64,000 bases of DNA from Rhopalosiphum padi. Its lineage: Eukaryota > Arthropoda > Insecta > Hemiptera > Aphididae. Location of the stretch: assembly GCF_020882245.1 (NCBI RefSeq), contig NC_083599.1:14828865-14892864 (forward strand). The letters are read 5' to 3'. The translations under genes and the position numbers were made by a program. Shown here piece after piece: positions 1 to 13,055 of this stretch (positions are counted from its first letter, which is position 1; every line of letters starts with the position of its first letter). A model generated the notes under the pieces. It saw nothing but the letters and a program-made list of their open reading frames with translations, ran no database searches and was not told the origin of the DNA.

Positions 1-254
1 ATTTCTACTGTGAAAAATCAAATCGAGACGTGTATACAACACGTCCAATGGTTATCGGGTACTGTACGTCGAGTATCTCTGTCGTCGGTATAGGCACATA
101 TGCTCACCTATATATATATACTCATATGTATTACTATATGTATTATACACTATATCTATACGCGTACCTATGTCTTGTGCGCGGACGACGAGACGAGTTC
201 CACGCAAACGTCTCTTCTCCGCGCGACGACCGACGATTGTTGTTTACCATCCCT

Positions 255-256
<2 letters not shown>
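1..256. other. AT-rich non-coding lead-in
   Basis: No convincing gene. The open frames here are short and run through the GT microsatellite that follows, so they are chance frames. A short CpG-rich patch lies around 175-240. Confidence 0.5.

Positions 257-302
<46 letters not shown>
257..302. repeat. (GT)23 microsatellite
   Basis: An uninterrupted GT dinucleotide run of 46 bases, directly followed by a T run. It is flanked by a CpG-rich patch on the left. No coding meaning is proposed. Confidence 0.95.
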
Positions 303-305
<3 letters not shown>

Positions 306-959
306 TTTATGCGTCTTTATACATTGCGTTCATCACGATACGCGTCTATTGTATTATTATTATATTGTTGTCCGTCCGACTGTACGATACGGTGTCATAC
401 GGTAAGTTAACCGCCGTATAGGCATACGTACAGCCGATATTTTTTGTTATTCAAAAAGTGTTTTCAATGGAATTTTTATAGAACCCAACGAGAAAATATG
501 CTGTTGGTATTTTCCCGTGTGACAAAAACATAAAAACTCATTATTCAATCGCGTGGGCGACATACTGCAGTTATAAGTTAAATGTCGTGTGTACAATTAT
601 ATTATATAGGTATAAACGTTAAAGGTGCAGTGCCTACCTGCACTGCGGCGTAAGAGAGGGTCCTGAAGATTAATCGTGCGTTGCTGTAAGTTTCGGCATA
701 TCGAGATTACGGAATGAATAATGATGTAGTACGCAAACAGTTATCGATATTTCGATAACGAACACGAGAATTATATTGTATAATGTTATAGTGTATACAT
801 AATATGCATTTAGTTATGATATGATGGACGCGGATTTCAATGGCTATAGAAAAACAAGAAAAACGTCTATTGTAGTAGGTACACGTCATAAGAATACATA
901 CATATATATATATGTCAAAGCAAAATAAATAATTTCTAAAGCTTTTTTATTATTCATAG
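303..959. other. AT-rich non-coding stretch
   Basis: No gene recognised. A small inverted repeat (GCAGTG at 627-632 against CACTGC at 641-646) is present. A weak donor-like GTAAGT lies at about 685. Neither is enough to call a feature. Confidence 0.4.
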
Positions 960-961
960 TA

Positions 962-1477
962 CAGTGAAATCTCCACTAACGGACACTTCCCAATAACGAA
1001 CGTTTTTTGGGGAACGGAGACATTTTCACTACTTTTCAGTAGGAATAATTAACGGACATTATAATATTTTAATAGGGAGTTTTTAAAATAATGGCAAGTC
1101 CCTATCTTTATTTGAAAATAATACGTATTCACATTCGTATGTATTATCGTATTACTATTGAGATTGCACAGAGACGGTAAACGGACAAAGGTCACCGATT
1201 TTTTCAAACAAAAGTAATTTAAAAATACAAGTATATAATTTATATAATTTTGATTTTAATCGTAAAAATATACTTTAAATAGGTAATAATAATTAATAAT
1301 AATTTATAAAAATATAAAAATGTAATAATTTACTATAAATAATAAGTATAATAATATTATACATACATATTACATACATGTACATTATTATACAAATAAA
1401 TTTCAAAAATGTATCCCATCTGAATAACGGACAACATTTTGGTGACCGAGAGTGTCCGCTATTCAGAAGTTTCACTG
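962..1477. mobile_element. TA-flanked MITE, Tc1/mariner (pogo-like) type, 516 bp
   Basis: The left end reads CAGTGAAATCTCCACTAACG and the reverse complement of the right end begins CAGTGAAACTTCTGAATAGC, so the ends form an imperfect terminal inverted repeat of about 27 bases. A TA lies immediately outside each end (960-961 and 1478-1479), as expected from TA-target duplication by Tc1/mariner-superfamily transposases. There is no transposase ORF; the interior is AT-rich and repeats the subterminal motif AACGGACA. The element at 39893-40366 has related ends. I infer a non-autonomous element mobilised in trans. Confidence 0.75.
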
Positions 1478-1479
1478 TA

Positions 1480-4400
1480 TTATGTTATATATATTTTATT
1501 TTCGGAAACGAATTGATTCGATTTTAACCATAAATGTAATATATAGATAATACACTAAATATGCAAAATAAGAATTTCATTTCCACGACGTATAAAGTTA
1601 ATTTTGTACTTGGAAAAACATCGTCTATGGAGCCATAATAAAAAAAAAATCAATACATACATTTAAATCCGCGTTCTTGTTACTTTGTGCGGGGCTATAT
1701 TATGATATCGATGAATTTTATTCAGAACGCAGAACATGTATGTAGTTGGATACACATTTTGTGCAATACAATACCATTCTAAATACAAGCGTATGCAATA
1801 TATACATATAATCGCATAAAACTGGTTTTTAAAAATGTTTTTATTGCATATTTTGGGGAAAATAATGGATGTGGCAACATGGCGTTTTATGTCAATATAT
1901 TTGAGATTATATTCAAATACGCGAGATTGCAACACTTTAAATATTATACGTTTTTCAAAAATCGTAGTTGTTTTCGTAAAGCTTATTTTTTTAAATTTCA
2001 GTATTCATTTTAAGAGTAACTACTTATATATACTACGTATTTTTATTTTAACACAATTATTATATCAGATATAAGTAAAATATCTAGGTAATAGTATATA
2101 AACAAAAATTAAAATAATGTTAGGTTCTTTTTAAAAATTACTTAATATAATCTATTTTATTTTTATGTAAAAAAAATTATTATCGATTATGTGCCACATA
2201 ATATATAAGCCTTTCGTCCATGATAGTTACTATATTTAGTGTTAGATTTCGTGATTTTGACGTTTATGACTATGTGTGTAATATAAAGTATACACGAGTT
2301 AATATTACAAGGTAAATAGGATTTTCTTCATTTTCAAGTTTAAAATATGAAGAAAAAATATATATTTTTAAAAAGTTTTTAAATATTATATTTATATTGT
2401 TTGTACTTGTCGGCAGGTAAACGATAACTAATTTCTTCTGAAACGAATGTTGCTGACTGAAATATGTGTTTACACTAAACAGGTGGTTGGTAGAAAAAAA
2501 CTAAATTTATTTATTGTGTCAACATTTTATTAAAAATAAATCACTTATACGTGAAAAACATATTTTTCTCCTTTGTTTATAGTATTTCACGATGGTTAGT
2601 TCTGTACAACTAATAAATAATTCTTTATTATCTATTGTTAGATTGGTGTATAATCTGTTTGTGTTCAAATACCAATTGAATTTCTATCAATTTCTATATT
2701 ATTTAGTGTTTTGATAACATCCATAAACGACTTCAACGGAACTGCGTTAAAAAATATTTACAAGATAATAAAGACGTGAAGGTCTTCAACACTTCATTTC
2801 GCGTTTATATAAAAATAACAATATTCAAGTATAAATTTCAGTATACTAAAGATTGTTTATGTCCAATAATGAATACGAGTATTATTTATACACTATTAAT
2901 AAAACTAAAACTAAAACAATGATATTGTCCCGTTTTTTACACACTTTACATTAGTTACTTTTCTGTATTTTACCAAAACGATTGTAATTGTTAACTATTA
3001 GTTGTAATGGCGTACCTCTTAGTTTTGTGGGGAAGGAATGAAAATTATATTTATATAAAATACAAAAATAATATGTCATGTCCACGTGTGTTCATTTTGA
3101 AACTATTTATTTAAATGAATTGTTTATGTCGATAGAATAAGCTCCATTCACTAGTCACTGAATATGTTCGTGTGGGGCCCTATAACCCCCTGTAATGTAC
3201 ACGGAGGGAGAAAAAGGATAGACTGAGAGAGCGAGAGAGAGAGTGAGCGAGAAGGAACCAGAGAACCAGAGTGAGAGGTAATTACTGGGTAATAAATCTT
3301 TCCCTCCTACTTTTGTTTAACTATAATAAAAATTAAAATGTATTATTATTTTTGATTGCATTAGCAGAGTTAGCCTAGTTATTGGATTTAAAATGGTTAA
3401 TTTATTGAACAATAATTGCGTATGCCAAGTTTAAAATAAGTTCAAAACCATGAGTATTATGTATATATGTACTTGGATTACTGAAAACATAATTTTACAT
3501 TAATTTATTAATAGCAATTATTATTTTTTATTATATTGTCGCCACTTGTCGATATCACGTTTAAAATTTCAACGATAGGCATTAATAATATACTTAAAAT
3601 TTAAAAACAATTTTGTGATCATTTAACATATGATTAAATATTAATATAATATCACTTTCAACAATTTTATGCGATATATAGGTATAACTTAGTATAACAT
3701 AATATACATATATGAGCTATGCTTCGAAATTTCGTATATTACACAGTAAGTGATTATAGGGGAAGGAAAGATTATATTAGATTATTATACAATCTTATTA
3801 TCTTTTTGGCCACATACAATTGGAAATGCTATATATATTTAAATATATTTACTCCCCTTTTTATTTATAAGTGCCTCATCCATAATACATTACACTACTT
3901 CAAACTATTACAAAATGAATGTATCAAGTTTTTTTACAAGACTTTCTATTGCATGTACTCGTTACTGTCACTATACATAGCCTTAAACGTTGAAATATTT
4001 TTGAATATTTTGAAACATTTGTGTGAGTTAAATTACATAATTTAAATATTTTACGGCTATTCTATTTGACATTTGTGCACACTGAGAACAAATCAATTAA
4101 TTTTTTTATGTTATTTATACATATTATACATAATATATCTATACTTGAATATGCTGATCAATTAGATATACGTAGATAACATTTGTTGGCGAAAATTATG
4201 TGAATTTATACTAAACGTATGGATTTTTTGTTTTTCCCGTACTTAGTATGTTTTAAGAATATTGAAGTTACACTGTGTAATCGTAATGAAATAATAATTA
4301 ATAATAATTATAAACAAAAACATTCAATTTACATAAAAACACATTATAATACATTTAATTACAGATATATAGCTACTTTAATATAAATAACAGAAAGCTC

Positions 4401-4739
4401 AACCTGTGTTTGAAGCGTTAAGTTCTAATCATTTATTTATTAATTATAATTCTCATAATTATATCGAATTCATAAGTAAAAGCATAGCTACAATAATTAT
4501 AATAGGAGATTACAAACAACCTTTATCGAAGTATACATTTGGAAACAAATTATAAAATAAAAACACTGCGATTCAAAAGAGGTCTTACTATTCTCTTAAA
4601 TATAGCTATACTACGTTTATATCTATCAAAAGTATTATTACGTCAGACACTCGGACATGACAAAGTTAATAAATATAAATAAATTAATAATAAGCCAGTC
4701 GAGAAGTATATGAATCAACAATCGCTAATCTATACAACA
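1480..4739. other. AT-rich non-coding region with a GA-rich tract
   Basis: No gene recognised in about 3.2 kb. The only compositional landmark is a purine-rich GA tract at about 3200-3285. Open frames such as 3719-4045 (+) encode Tyr/Ile/Leu-rich polypeptides typical of translated AT-rich DNA and were not called. Confidence 0.5.
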
Positions 4740-5150
4740 TTGAGGGGAACGGAAGGCAGACCAAGAAGCCAATAGATCAATAGAATCCACTGATACCACA
4801 AAACTTTATACAAAACTTACGCAGATACAAAAATATCTACTCGTCCAAATCAAATGTCAGACACACTACAGGCTAAGACAGAACGTAAAACAATTAAGAA
4901 AATTCTTTAAGACGATCTTCGGCTGGCCTAACTTTTTTTTAAACAGAAAATATAAAGCAATTATCAACAAACTCTGTATCGGCTGCACTCGACCAACACA
5001 CCATGGATACCTCATGGCTGCAAAGGAATATAAGATCCAATATCCATTGTGCACTATTCGCGAAACCTGCAAACTCTCAGTCGGCCACATATATACAGAA
5101 TGCGCACGTAATAGTAAATATAAAATAATTATGTTAATATTTTAATAACA
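4740..5150 (+). pseudogene. Decayed non-LTR retrotransposon, C-terminal end of the pol-like ORF
   Basis: One forward frame across about 4870-5150 reads as protein. Its core is INKLCIGCTRPTHGYLM, followed about 20 residues later by a C-x-L-x-V-x-H-x-x-x-E-C segment (GHIYTECA). This matches the conserved pattern near the C-terminus of R1/I/Jockey-type LINE ORF2 proteins, where an R-x-G-H-T-x-x-T-H motif precedes a C..C..H..C zinc-binding segment. Further LINE-like sequence with stops precedes it from about 4740. No endonuclease or RT domain is present, so this is a 5'-truncated, mutated fragment. It is not a copy of the element at 20762-25409, whose ORF2 C-terminus lacks this motif. Confidence 0.6.
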
Positions 5151-6137
5151 GCGTGTTTGTGTATACAATAATTTATCGAAATCGGGTGCACTTAGCTCTG
5201 CAGAAAAAATGAGCTTTGTGTCGTAAAGCTCAGATTTATACGGTAAAAATGTAACTAAACTGAATTAATATAATCGTTGTAGCTCTAAAGATGACATAAC
5301 ACAATATGTATATTATACTATATACAGGTAACTTTTTTAAAATCGTGTTGTTGATTTCTGCGCCAACACGAGTTTTTTTAATTATATTATATTGATATAG
5401 TAATATCAAAGCTTTTAAACGAATACGATTTCGCATTATTTATTTCTAGTGTAGTTGCATCACATTTTTAAAATGTACGAATCGACTATCGAGTATACAT
5501 ATTATATAATAAACAGCATATAGAGCATTGGGATTTTTTTGTCTATGTACATTTTCATTCGTTCTACTATATAGTATTTGTATTTGTTAAAACGTACTAT
5601 TTTAAGGTGGCACCCGAAATACATTGTTCTAAAACAAAAGGTAAATAAAAATTAAAGTGCGTACAGTTGTATACTCTATGACACCGTGTATATGCGCTAC
5701 ACCTGCAGGCGAGTATAATATTAATTATAATTTATGTGAACATTTTACCATTCAACGTTTCACTTTAGCCGCATTATGCTATATTATCAGGTATAGGCAT
5801 AATAATAGTATTGTATTCTCACGCAAACCACGCGATGCACCGTGCAGCACTGCAGCGCGGAAACGATATCGACACGTGTTAGAATTTCGAATGATTCGGT
5901 CTGCCGTCGTCGCGATGCGTTAGTATTATTACAGGGCATATTATAATAGCATATGAGCTGCAATGCCTACATCTGAGGTATATGCTGTGTACGATTTTTC
6001 GATTTGACGAGAATCGAGTAGTCCGCCGTCCTCCCGGATGAATGACGACAGGAAAAAAGAAATAAAAGGAGAGAAATATAATAATAATATTAATATTATA
6101 ATATGTACCCGCGGTGCCTGTGTATATGCAGTATATA
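5151..6137. other. Non-coding stretch with a CpG-richer patch
   Basis: About 5650-6060 is CpG-richer than its surroundings and holds an 88-codon forward frame (5657-5923) that resembles no family I know. It could be a promoter or untranslated exon region. There is no splice or TATA evidence strong enough to call it. Confidence 0.35.
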
Positions 6138-6139
6138 TA

Positions 6140-6384
6140 CAGGGTGATTCAAAATGTATGTCACAGCCATCACTATATCGTGTCTGTTAAAAACTAATAG
6201 GTTCTCATTTAAATTTCTTAAGTTAACCCCTCAAAAGCTCTCTAAAATATTTAAAAAAAGTTATAAAATGTACAAATCACTTTAGATGTTTCTAAATCCG
6301 AAAACTTTCGTATCGTAAATTGTTCTCTATTTTGAATGAATTGATGTGTTAAAATGACTGTTACATGAATTTTGAATAACCCTG
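6140..6384. mobile_element. TA-flanked MITE with CAGGGT ends, 245 bp
   Basis: The left end is CAGGGTGATTCAAAATGTATG read inward and the right end, reverse complemented, is CAGGGTTATTCAAAATTCATG, giving a roughly 29-base imperfect terminal inverted repeat. TA dinucleotides flank it at 6138-6139 and 6385-6386. The interior has no ORF. This is a non-autonomous Tc1/mariner-type element; 17518-18355 has similar outer ends. Confidence 0.75.
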
Positions 6385-6386
6385 TA

Positions 6387-7277
6387 TATATATATACCTA
6401 TAGCAATATCGTACATTGTACGCCGTTATAGTCCGTCACGTTAACGCGTGTATAGAACCGCCAAAGGAAAAGTATGTACGCGACAACAACAATAATAATA
6501 TTATTATCGTATACAGTGGACGTTATATTGTTTCGATTTCACGCGGTTTCGAGCCGCAAATATTTTAATACATTTTTTTTTCTAACAACGTACGGTATAC
6601 GTTTTATACGGTCGTTGCGAAACGGCAGCATCAGCTGCTCTCAGCTTGTATATTATATAGGTATATATAGTTGCATGTACATACAATATAAATATCATTA
6701 TAATAATATAATATAGTGACTTGCAACGAAAAAATTCGTACGAGGTCTACAGGTATGCCTATATGATTTTTCATGCTCATTTACAAACTCGCACCAGTAT
6801 TATTATTATTTACACTGTATAAGCTTGTCCGACAGAGGCGGGGGAAGTGATAGGGCGCGATTAAATCATTTTAATACAACTCTTGATTTACAGTTTTCCC
6901 TTCACGCCATCATAATGCCCTGCATAATTAATTAACTATACTCGTGTTCTTTTTTTTTTTTTTTTTTTAACAGCACCTAATATTCATTTTTTTTCTTCAT
7001 TTTTATATTTTAATGCCAACCTGATGTTTGTATCATTATATTATTATATAGATACAATTATAAACACATAACAAAACCCAAGGACCTATTTCCTGCGGGA
7101 CCGCCCATCGCTCTCCTCGAATACGCCAATGGACCATGACTTTCTGTCACACGCTTCTGTCGAGACCCTCTCTTATATTATTACCGATCGATTTGTAATT
7201 GCACAACCGGTATACAAAACATTTATAAAGGTAATACTATCAACAATATAATATATGATGTTATATAGACCGATTTC

Positions 7278-7309
<32 letters not shown>

Positions 7310-9110
7310 GTCAAACACAATTATAAACTGATATCGGTTATTTTTAGTTTATATTAAACTTATCGAGATGTCATTGAGTGATTTGAATACGTTTTCGTAT
7401 TGACTACGATTGTCACGATATACCACACGCAAACAATTTTGACAACAATCGCGAATTTATCATATTAATAACGGGGCGTCCGCTAACGACTCGTAAGAGG
7501 GCTCATATAGTAGTAATATTAAAGTACAATTAGTTTTCTGTTTTTTACAGCGTGAATCGCGTATACCTTATACGGTTATGCCTACGTAGAAAGTCACAAA
7601 AGTTATGTTTACAACATTACAATATCACTCGACAATCTGATTATCTCCGTAACTGATCTAAATTCTGGTTTTCCATTAATAATCTATAAAAGGTGTATTC
7701 CTTTCAATTGGAAAATATTTAACTGTATTTATAGATTATTTTGTCGAAAAAAAAAAAGAATTTGAATTTAAATAGTTTATTGATATTATACTATAGTCTT
7801 ACTCGCGATATATTTAAAGAACGATACAAGATTTTGCTAATAAAAAAGCGATCAGAGAACACCTGCATTGTCCAAAAGACTCCAAACTTCAAACAAATGT
7901 ATGCATATTACTAAATTACTTTGTGATTGCCAACAAGGTAGGTACATTTATTGTATTATGACTTAAAATTACCGATATAACAGTTTGATCCGTAAAAATA
8001 ATTATTATTTTAAAAATTTTTTTATTATGGTTAAGTGGGATGTTCGCGTCTAATAAGGGATAAAACTCACGCAATATATAATTTCATCGTCGTCGCTACT
8101 CGAACCGCTGTATTAGTCGTAACCTCGTGATTATATAATGATTATAATGATACAAGTCAATATAACGGCACCCATAAAAAAAAAAAATTGAAAATCGTTA
8201 TTTATTTTATCGAAATACGCTTTAACAGGGTACATTGGATATTGGAATTCAAATCTTGATTACTTTGCTAAAACAAAGTTAATAGAATAAAAAAAATGAA
8301 AAACGTATATGAAAATTTACTGAATAAATAAATATTTTCATAGATAGCTATGTATAATTTTGAAAATAAAAGTTTAACGTGTTTTTTTAAAAGTCTTATT
8401 CTTCAAATAAAAAAAAAAATATTATTATCGAAATACAATTCTGCGAAACATGATGAGTTTTTTCTATAAGGTATTTTTTTGAACAAAAAACATGTTGCGC
8501 GCTGTCTCCCCTTAAGTGTCAGCGTATTATTTTGTTTACTCTCTTATATAGTCCATCACATAATAACCAAATTTATGTTCAACAACAAAAATCTAGTGGT
8601 TAGCTTTAATGTAAGAATGTATTCACCAAAGATTATCAAACTCAAAGTCAAGAATTATTATCTATGTATGTACATTGGATTTTTTACGTTATTTTATAAT
8701 TAAAATTTTTAAATCAAGATATGAGTAAGTATTTTTAAATTGTAATATTTTATTACATACGTGGTGAAAACTTAATTTGAAATATGATGCTTAATGCTTA
8801 GTCACCATATTAGAAGTTTGGAAGTACAAATGAGAGTGCTGAAAATACGACCACTGATTTGGTTAGGTTAGGAATGTTCTTTTATACCCCCTTACAGGAA
8901 TGCTGTTTTGGTATTTATAGGTACCCCTATTGTTTTTGCGTCTTATTAGTCTGTTATAAAATGTATAAACATAAACGTGTCGATGGCCATTACATAAAAG
9001 TTAAATATAACATCAATAATATAATATCATGCAATTTTTAATCCATTAAAATATTTAAAATATAATTACCCTTAAAACCCATATATTTTACACTGTACCA
9101 GTAGAATCAT
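6387..9110. other. AT-rich non-coding region
   Basis: No gene recognised. It holds a poly-T run (6951-6968), an (AT)n run at about 7279-7306 and a GC-richer patch at about 7080-7180. That patch contains a sequence resembling one end of a hAT-type repeat (around 7113-7131), but no partner end was found. Confidence 0.4.
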
Positions 9111-9112
9111 TA

Positions 9113-9667
9113 CTGGGTCGTCCGGCAAAAAACCTCCCTTATTTAGAAATATAGCACTGTGTGAATTGTGGTGGTGGTACAACAGCTATCGATGGATAGT
9201 GGTATACGTGCCATTTTAAGTAGATGTAATGGCGAGGAACAAAAAAGAAAAGAAAAAAAAAGAAATAAAAACCAACAAAAAATAACGAAAACAAAACGTG
9301 ATTTTAAAGAAAATTTCTAAATTTAAATTTTTTAACGTGATCACCTTGTGATTACGTTCTTTAGGGATATTTAAAAGCACAGTGTACGATCATTGTCCCG
9401 CATCCCTACAAGCACTTAAGGAGCCAATCACCAGGAATTGACCTCCATTACACCAGCAATGACACAAAGAGTTATGGAAAACTATCGGAAAAGGCTTCGT
9501 GACTGTATTAACAATGGAGGACACCACTCAACCGATATAATGTTTAAAATAAATAATTAAAAATGGCATAATATTTATTAGTAAAAAATAAAAGAATTTT
9601 TTATATTTCTTTGTTTGTCTATTTGCAACTGCCTCTTGATATACGGTAGGTTTTTTGTCGGATCCTG
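9113..9667 (+). mobile_element. Mariner/Tc1-type transposon remnant, 555 bp
   Basis: The left end (CTGGGTCGTCCGGCAAAAAA) and the reverse complement of the right end (CAGGATCCGACAAAAAACC) share the core CGGCAAAAAACCTCCC / CGACAAAAAACCTACC. TA flanks both ends (9111-9112, 9668-9669). Between them are an A-rich, degraded interior and the tail of a transposase reading frame (separate entry). The length is far below a full-length mariner (about 1.3 kb), so most of the coding region is deleted. Confidence 0.75.
9413..9560 (+). pseudogene. C-terminal fragment of a mariner/Tc1-type transposase
   Basis: The sequence from about 9413 reads RSQSPGIDL in one frame, resembling the S-x-S-P-D-L block before the last catalytic aspartate of mariner/Tc1 transposases. 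From 9450 a second frame reads TPAMTQRVMENYRKRLRDC and continues with an NNGGHH motif to a TAA at 9558-9560. That resembles the usual end of such transposases (R-x-R-x-x-C-I-x-x-x-G-G-H-F). The change of frame and loss of everything upstream make it non-functional. The family is assigned from these motifs plus the flanking inverted repeats. Confidence 0.65.
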
Positions 9668-9669
9668 TA

Positions 9670-10443
9670 TCAATAAAATACATATTTTTATTTTGAAAAA
9701 GAAGTGAGCCGGTGATGAAAAATAAAATAAAATTGTTTAAATGTTGGCATCCCTATTGGCAATTGGATAAAACTTAAATGGCGCTACTGCTGTCTTAAAC
9801 TTGTTTACTCGACATCCTTTACACTTCAATCGAATTGTTCGCTATCCCACACTAATAAACATATATCGTTGACATTAATAATATAATATGTAAGTACACT
9901 ATATACACCTAATACGCGTTAGTACTAACCTAAAGCAAATAGTAAACATCGCCAAGTAAAATAAACATAATGTATACATTTCGTATGATAATATAATAAT
10001 ACCATCGAAATAACAACAGTATAATAACAGTAATATCATATAATATTTATATCATGTTATTATAATTTCGATTTTATATGGTAACGTTAACGTACAGCAA
10101 TTAAAGAGAGACATACTACAAAGGGTTTTATAATTTATGTATATAAGTATGTATTATACTTATATATACAGAGGGTACCACAAAGAATGAATCGACTTTG
10201 GTCGTTTACGTTTTCAAATCAAAAAAGCATGGAATTTTTTATCAATTACAATTTACATTCTTGTATGTTTTGGATCTTCTTTCACATTCCAACATACGAG
10301 TATGACTCTATAGAAGCGATACTACGATAATCATTTCAAATCAACTCAATCAATTATCACTTTGTTTTTATTCAAACACAGAAAATTCCACAATAGATTT
10401 AACTTCTATCAAATCTGATATGTCAGACTCTATGGTTTTGAGG
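9670..10443. other. AT-rich non-coding stretch
   Basis: No gene. A MITE-like end CAGAGGGTACCACAAAG occurs at about 10170 next to TATA sequence, but I found no inverted partner, so it is not called as an element. Confidence 0.4.
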
Positions 10444-10632
10444 CATAGACGGCGATTGGAGGTGCTTGCGGGAAGGGGATTAGCATCCGAAAGTTATCCC
10501 CCTACAAGCATCCCCAAAATTAAAATAACAGTTATATTTTTATGTCAATGATTAGGCTCATTTTATGAACAAATATTTTAGCCCCTCCCCTCACAAAAAA
10601 GCTAAAAAATTAATTCCAAACCCCGCCTATTG
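10444..10632. mobile_element. Short hAT-like MITE, 189 bp
   Basis: The left end CATAGACGGCGATTGGAGG pairs with the reverse complement of the right end CAATAGGCGGGGTTTGGAA as an imperfect inverted repeat. The interior is C-rich near both ends (CCCCTCCCC, CATCCCC) and lacks an ORF. The flanking 8-mers (TTTTGAGG, GTAAGTGG) agree at only 4 of 8 positions, so the target duplication is unproven. Confidence 0.5.
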
Positions 10633-12525
10633 GTAAGTGGCACGTTAACGATATGGGAGAGTATGCTATACATGTTTTCAATTTTCATAATATTTCTTAA
10701 CAATAAAAATGTTTAGGTACATATTATATTCAAAATCAGTTCGTCTTTACACAACAAGGCCTGTAGATTATGACGTGTAGAATTGCAGGGCACGCGAGAC
10801 TTACTAATATCACCCAAAAATATTAAAATATTAAATCTTAACTATATAATATTAATATTGAATATTATGTATTTCAGTATTTATATGATAATTTATGTAA
10901 ATATAATACATAAGTGACGTTGTATATGCTATTACTTGTTATTACCCATACGGTCACATAATATTATTATACGATATCATCAGCCTATACATTTTCTCGA
11001 TGTTTATATACTATACACCACACACACACACACACACGCATACATATATACTATATACATTCGTTCTTCATTAACTGTCAAACAGAAATGAAATAGGCAT
11101 ACCGGCAGCAGCTGTACTCCAGCGCAGTGCCTGTACCACATATATATACCTATAGGTTCCTCCAGCCCGTCCGATCCAAAAGCTAATTTAACGTGTCGGC
11201 GGAATGTGTCTTTTATATTATATTATACTTAACCATACATATGTATATATATATATAGGCATAATATTGTATATATATCGCTAGTAATAGGCCTCAGGCC
11301 CGAAAACCAGCGGGTCGCCCCCGGGATATGCACCGCCGCCGTCGAGTTCGGCAGGTATATTTCACACACACACACACGGGCATTAAACATAGGTATATAA
11401 TATGCGGTAATGTATATAGTAGTATATGTACCACGGTAATATTAGCAGCGTTTTTAATTGCATTTTTTTTTAACCTACTGCGCGCTCGCTTATATCATAT
11501 ATATGTATATATAAGCATTCCGACAAAAAATATATACCTATATATATATATATATTATACAATATATATAAATATGTATACATATAATGTTTTTAATACG
11601 TTATTGTTATTGTAATGCGTCGTATATGTTCGTTTATTGTTAGTTACGACAAACAGAAAAAAAAAACAAAACAAAACAAAACGGCGAAATAAACCTCCCG
11701 AAACGAATGTTCGGTCGCACGCAGGAGAGCGTTGTGACAAAAGAATAACACGTGATAATAATATATAGGTATATATATATATATATAATAATAATATAAA
11801 CGTCGCGAATAAGAAATGCCGAGAACGCCACGCTTTGGTGACGCAAGTTTAATATATACAATATGATAATATAATGTATAATATGCGCACGCGGTAGCCC
11901 CGCTTATTATTATTATAAATATATATATGTTATGAAGTCGAATCGTATTAGGTAATGTATACGTTATACAAGTTTCGTATATGGTACCTCTACGAGAGGT
12001 CGAAATGATAAGTTTTTCGTTTTCTTTCGAACGCTTTTAATTATTTACAGTGTATAATATGTAATACACGACCGTACCTATACTCGTAAAAAGTAGATAC
12101 CAAACCTTAACCGACTTAGTGTACCTACCTTACGACTCCCGACAATAACAATCTTCTCCCGCGTATACAACGCATCGTATATAATAATGTAAGCGGGCGT
12201 GCCCTTTGCCCGTGTCACGACCGCGTCTCGGTCTAGCGGAAAAACACAATGTTATTCGAAACTGGAAACTGGAAAAAAAACCAAATCTCTCGGCTTTTTA
12301 ATTGTTAACGAAACAGAGGTTAACTATAAATTGTAAGCTGATGGATGACGTTGACTTCTGAATCCGATAAGGGGATTTGTTTTTTTTTTCGTTGTATCGT
12401 TTTTCGTGTGTTAGGCTTACAGGGGGCCTTGATGTGAGTGAAAAAAGCCAAACTCTTTTTTTTTTACCAACACAGATGTGTTGCCGCGAAGTGATGATAT
12501 GAGTATAGATGATAGTAACTGTTAG
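10633..12525. other. AT-rich region with microsatellites and small CpG patches
   Basis: It holds a CA run (about 11019-11037), several TA runs and a CpG-rich patch at 11280-11360. That patch contains a short Met frame (MHRRRRVRQ) running into a donor-like CAG|GTATAT at about 11355. The patch could be an exon edge, but nothing else supports it. The other open frames are low-complexity. Confidence 0.35.
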
Positions 12526-12533
12526 GTTTTAGG
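12526..12533. repeat. Left target-site duplication of hAT MITE
   Basis: GTTTTAGG, identical to 13056-13063 immediately outside the other end of the 522-bp element. Confidence 0.9.
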
Positions 12534-13055
12534 CAAGGCTGGGCAAGTTAATGATATTTTTTTAACTTAGTTAAGTTAAGTTAAATTAAAATCTAAATTA
12601 AGTTGATAGTTAAAAGTTAATTCGAAATTGTCTATCAATTGAACTAGTTAAGAGTTAACCAAAATTTAATATTAACTTTTTAACTCAAGTTAAGTTAGTT
12701 AAATAAAAAAGTAACTTGTTTTCACATAGGTAAAATTAAAATAATCGGTACCTAAAATTATTCATGTTATTAGACCAAAGAACTATTATTATTGTATATG
12801 TTCCAAAGGTTAACAGTATAAATTTTGTTAGCACACTTATAACTTATAAAATGTGTACCAGAAATTTGTATACCTACAATAGTTCACACAATTTTATTGA
12901 AATTAATAGCTTGTTTAAATGAAAATTAATTCAAGTTAATTCGAAAACTCCTAAAGTTAATAATTAAGTTAATAATCATAAAAAAAATAACTTATTAAGT
13001 TAAAAAATTTAATTAACTTAACTTTAACTTAATAACGCGTTAATGCCCAGCCTTG
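12534..13055. mobile_element. hAT-superfamily MITE with TTAAGTTAA-rich subterminal arrays, 522 bp
   Basis: Both ends carry the same 12-base terminal inverted repeat, CAAGGCTGGGCA. The flanking 8-mers (12526-12533 and 13056-13063) are identical, the 8-bp duplication typical of hAT transposases. Inside each end are many copies of TTAACTTAA/TTAAGTTAA-like words in both orientations. No ORF is present. The subterminal word arrays are plausibly transposase-binding sites (inference). The insertion looks fairly young because the target duplication is perfect. Confidence 0.9.

Noticed and set aside
7113..7131. Sequence resembling a hAT end (TCCTCGAATACGCCAATGG)
   Set aside because: No inverted partner or duplication was found within several hundred bases.
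10168..10190. MITE-like end CAGAGGGTACCACAAAG after TATATA
   Set aside because: No matching inverted end nearby, so it cannot be delimited.
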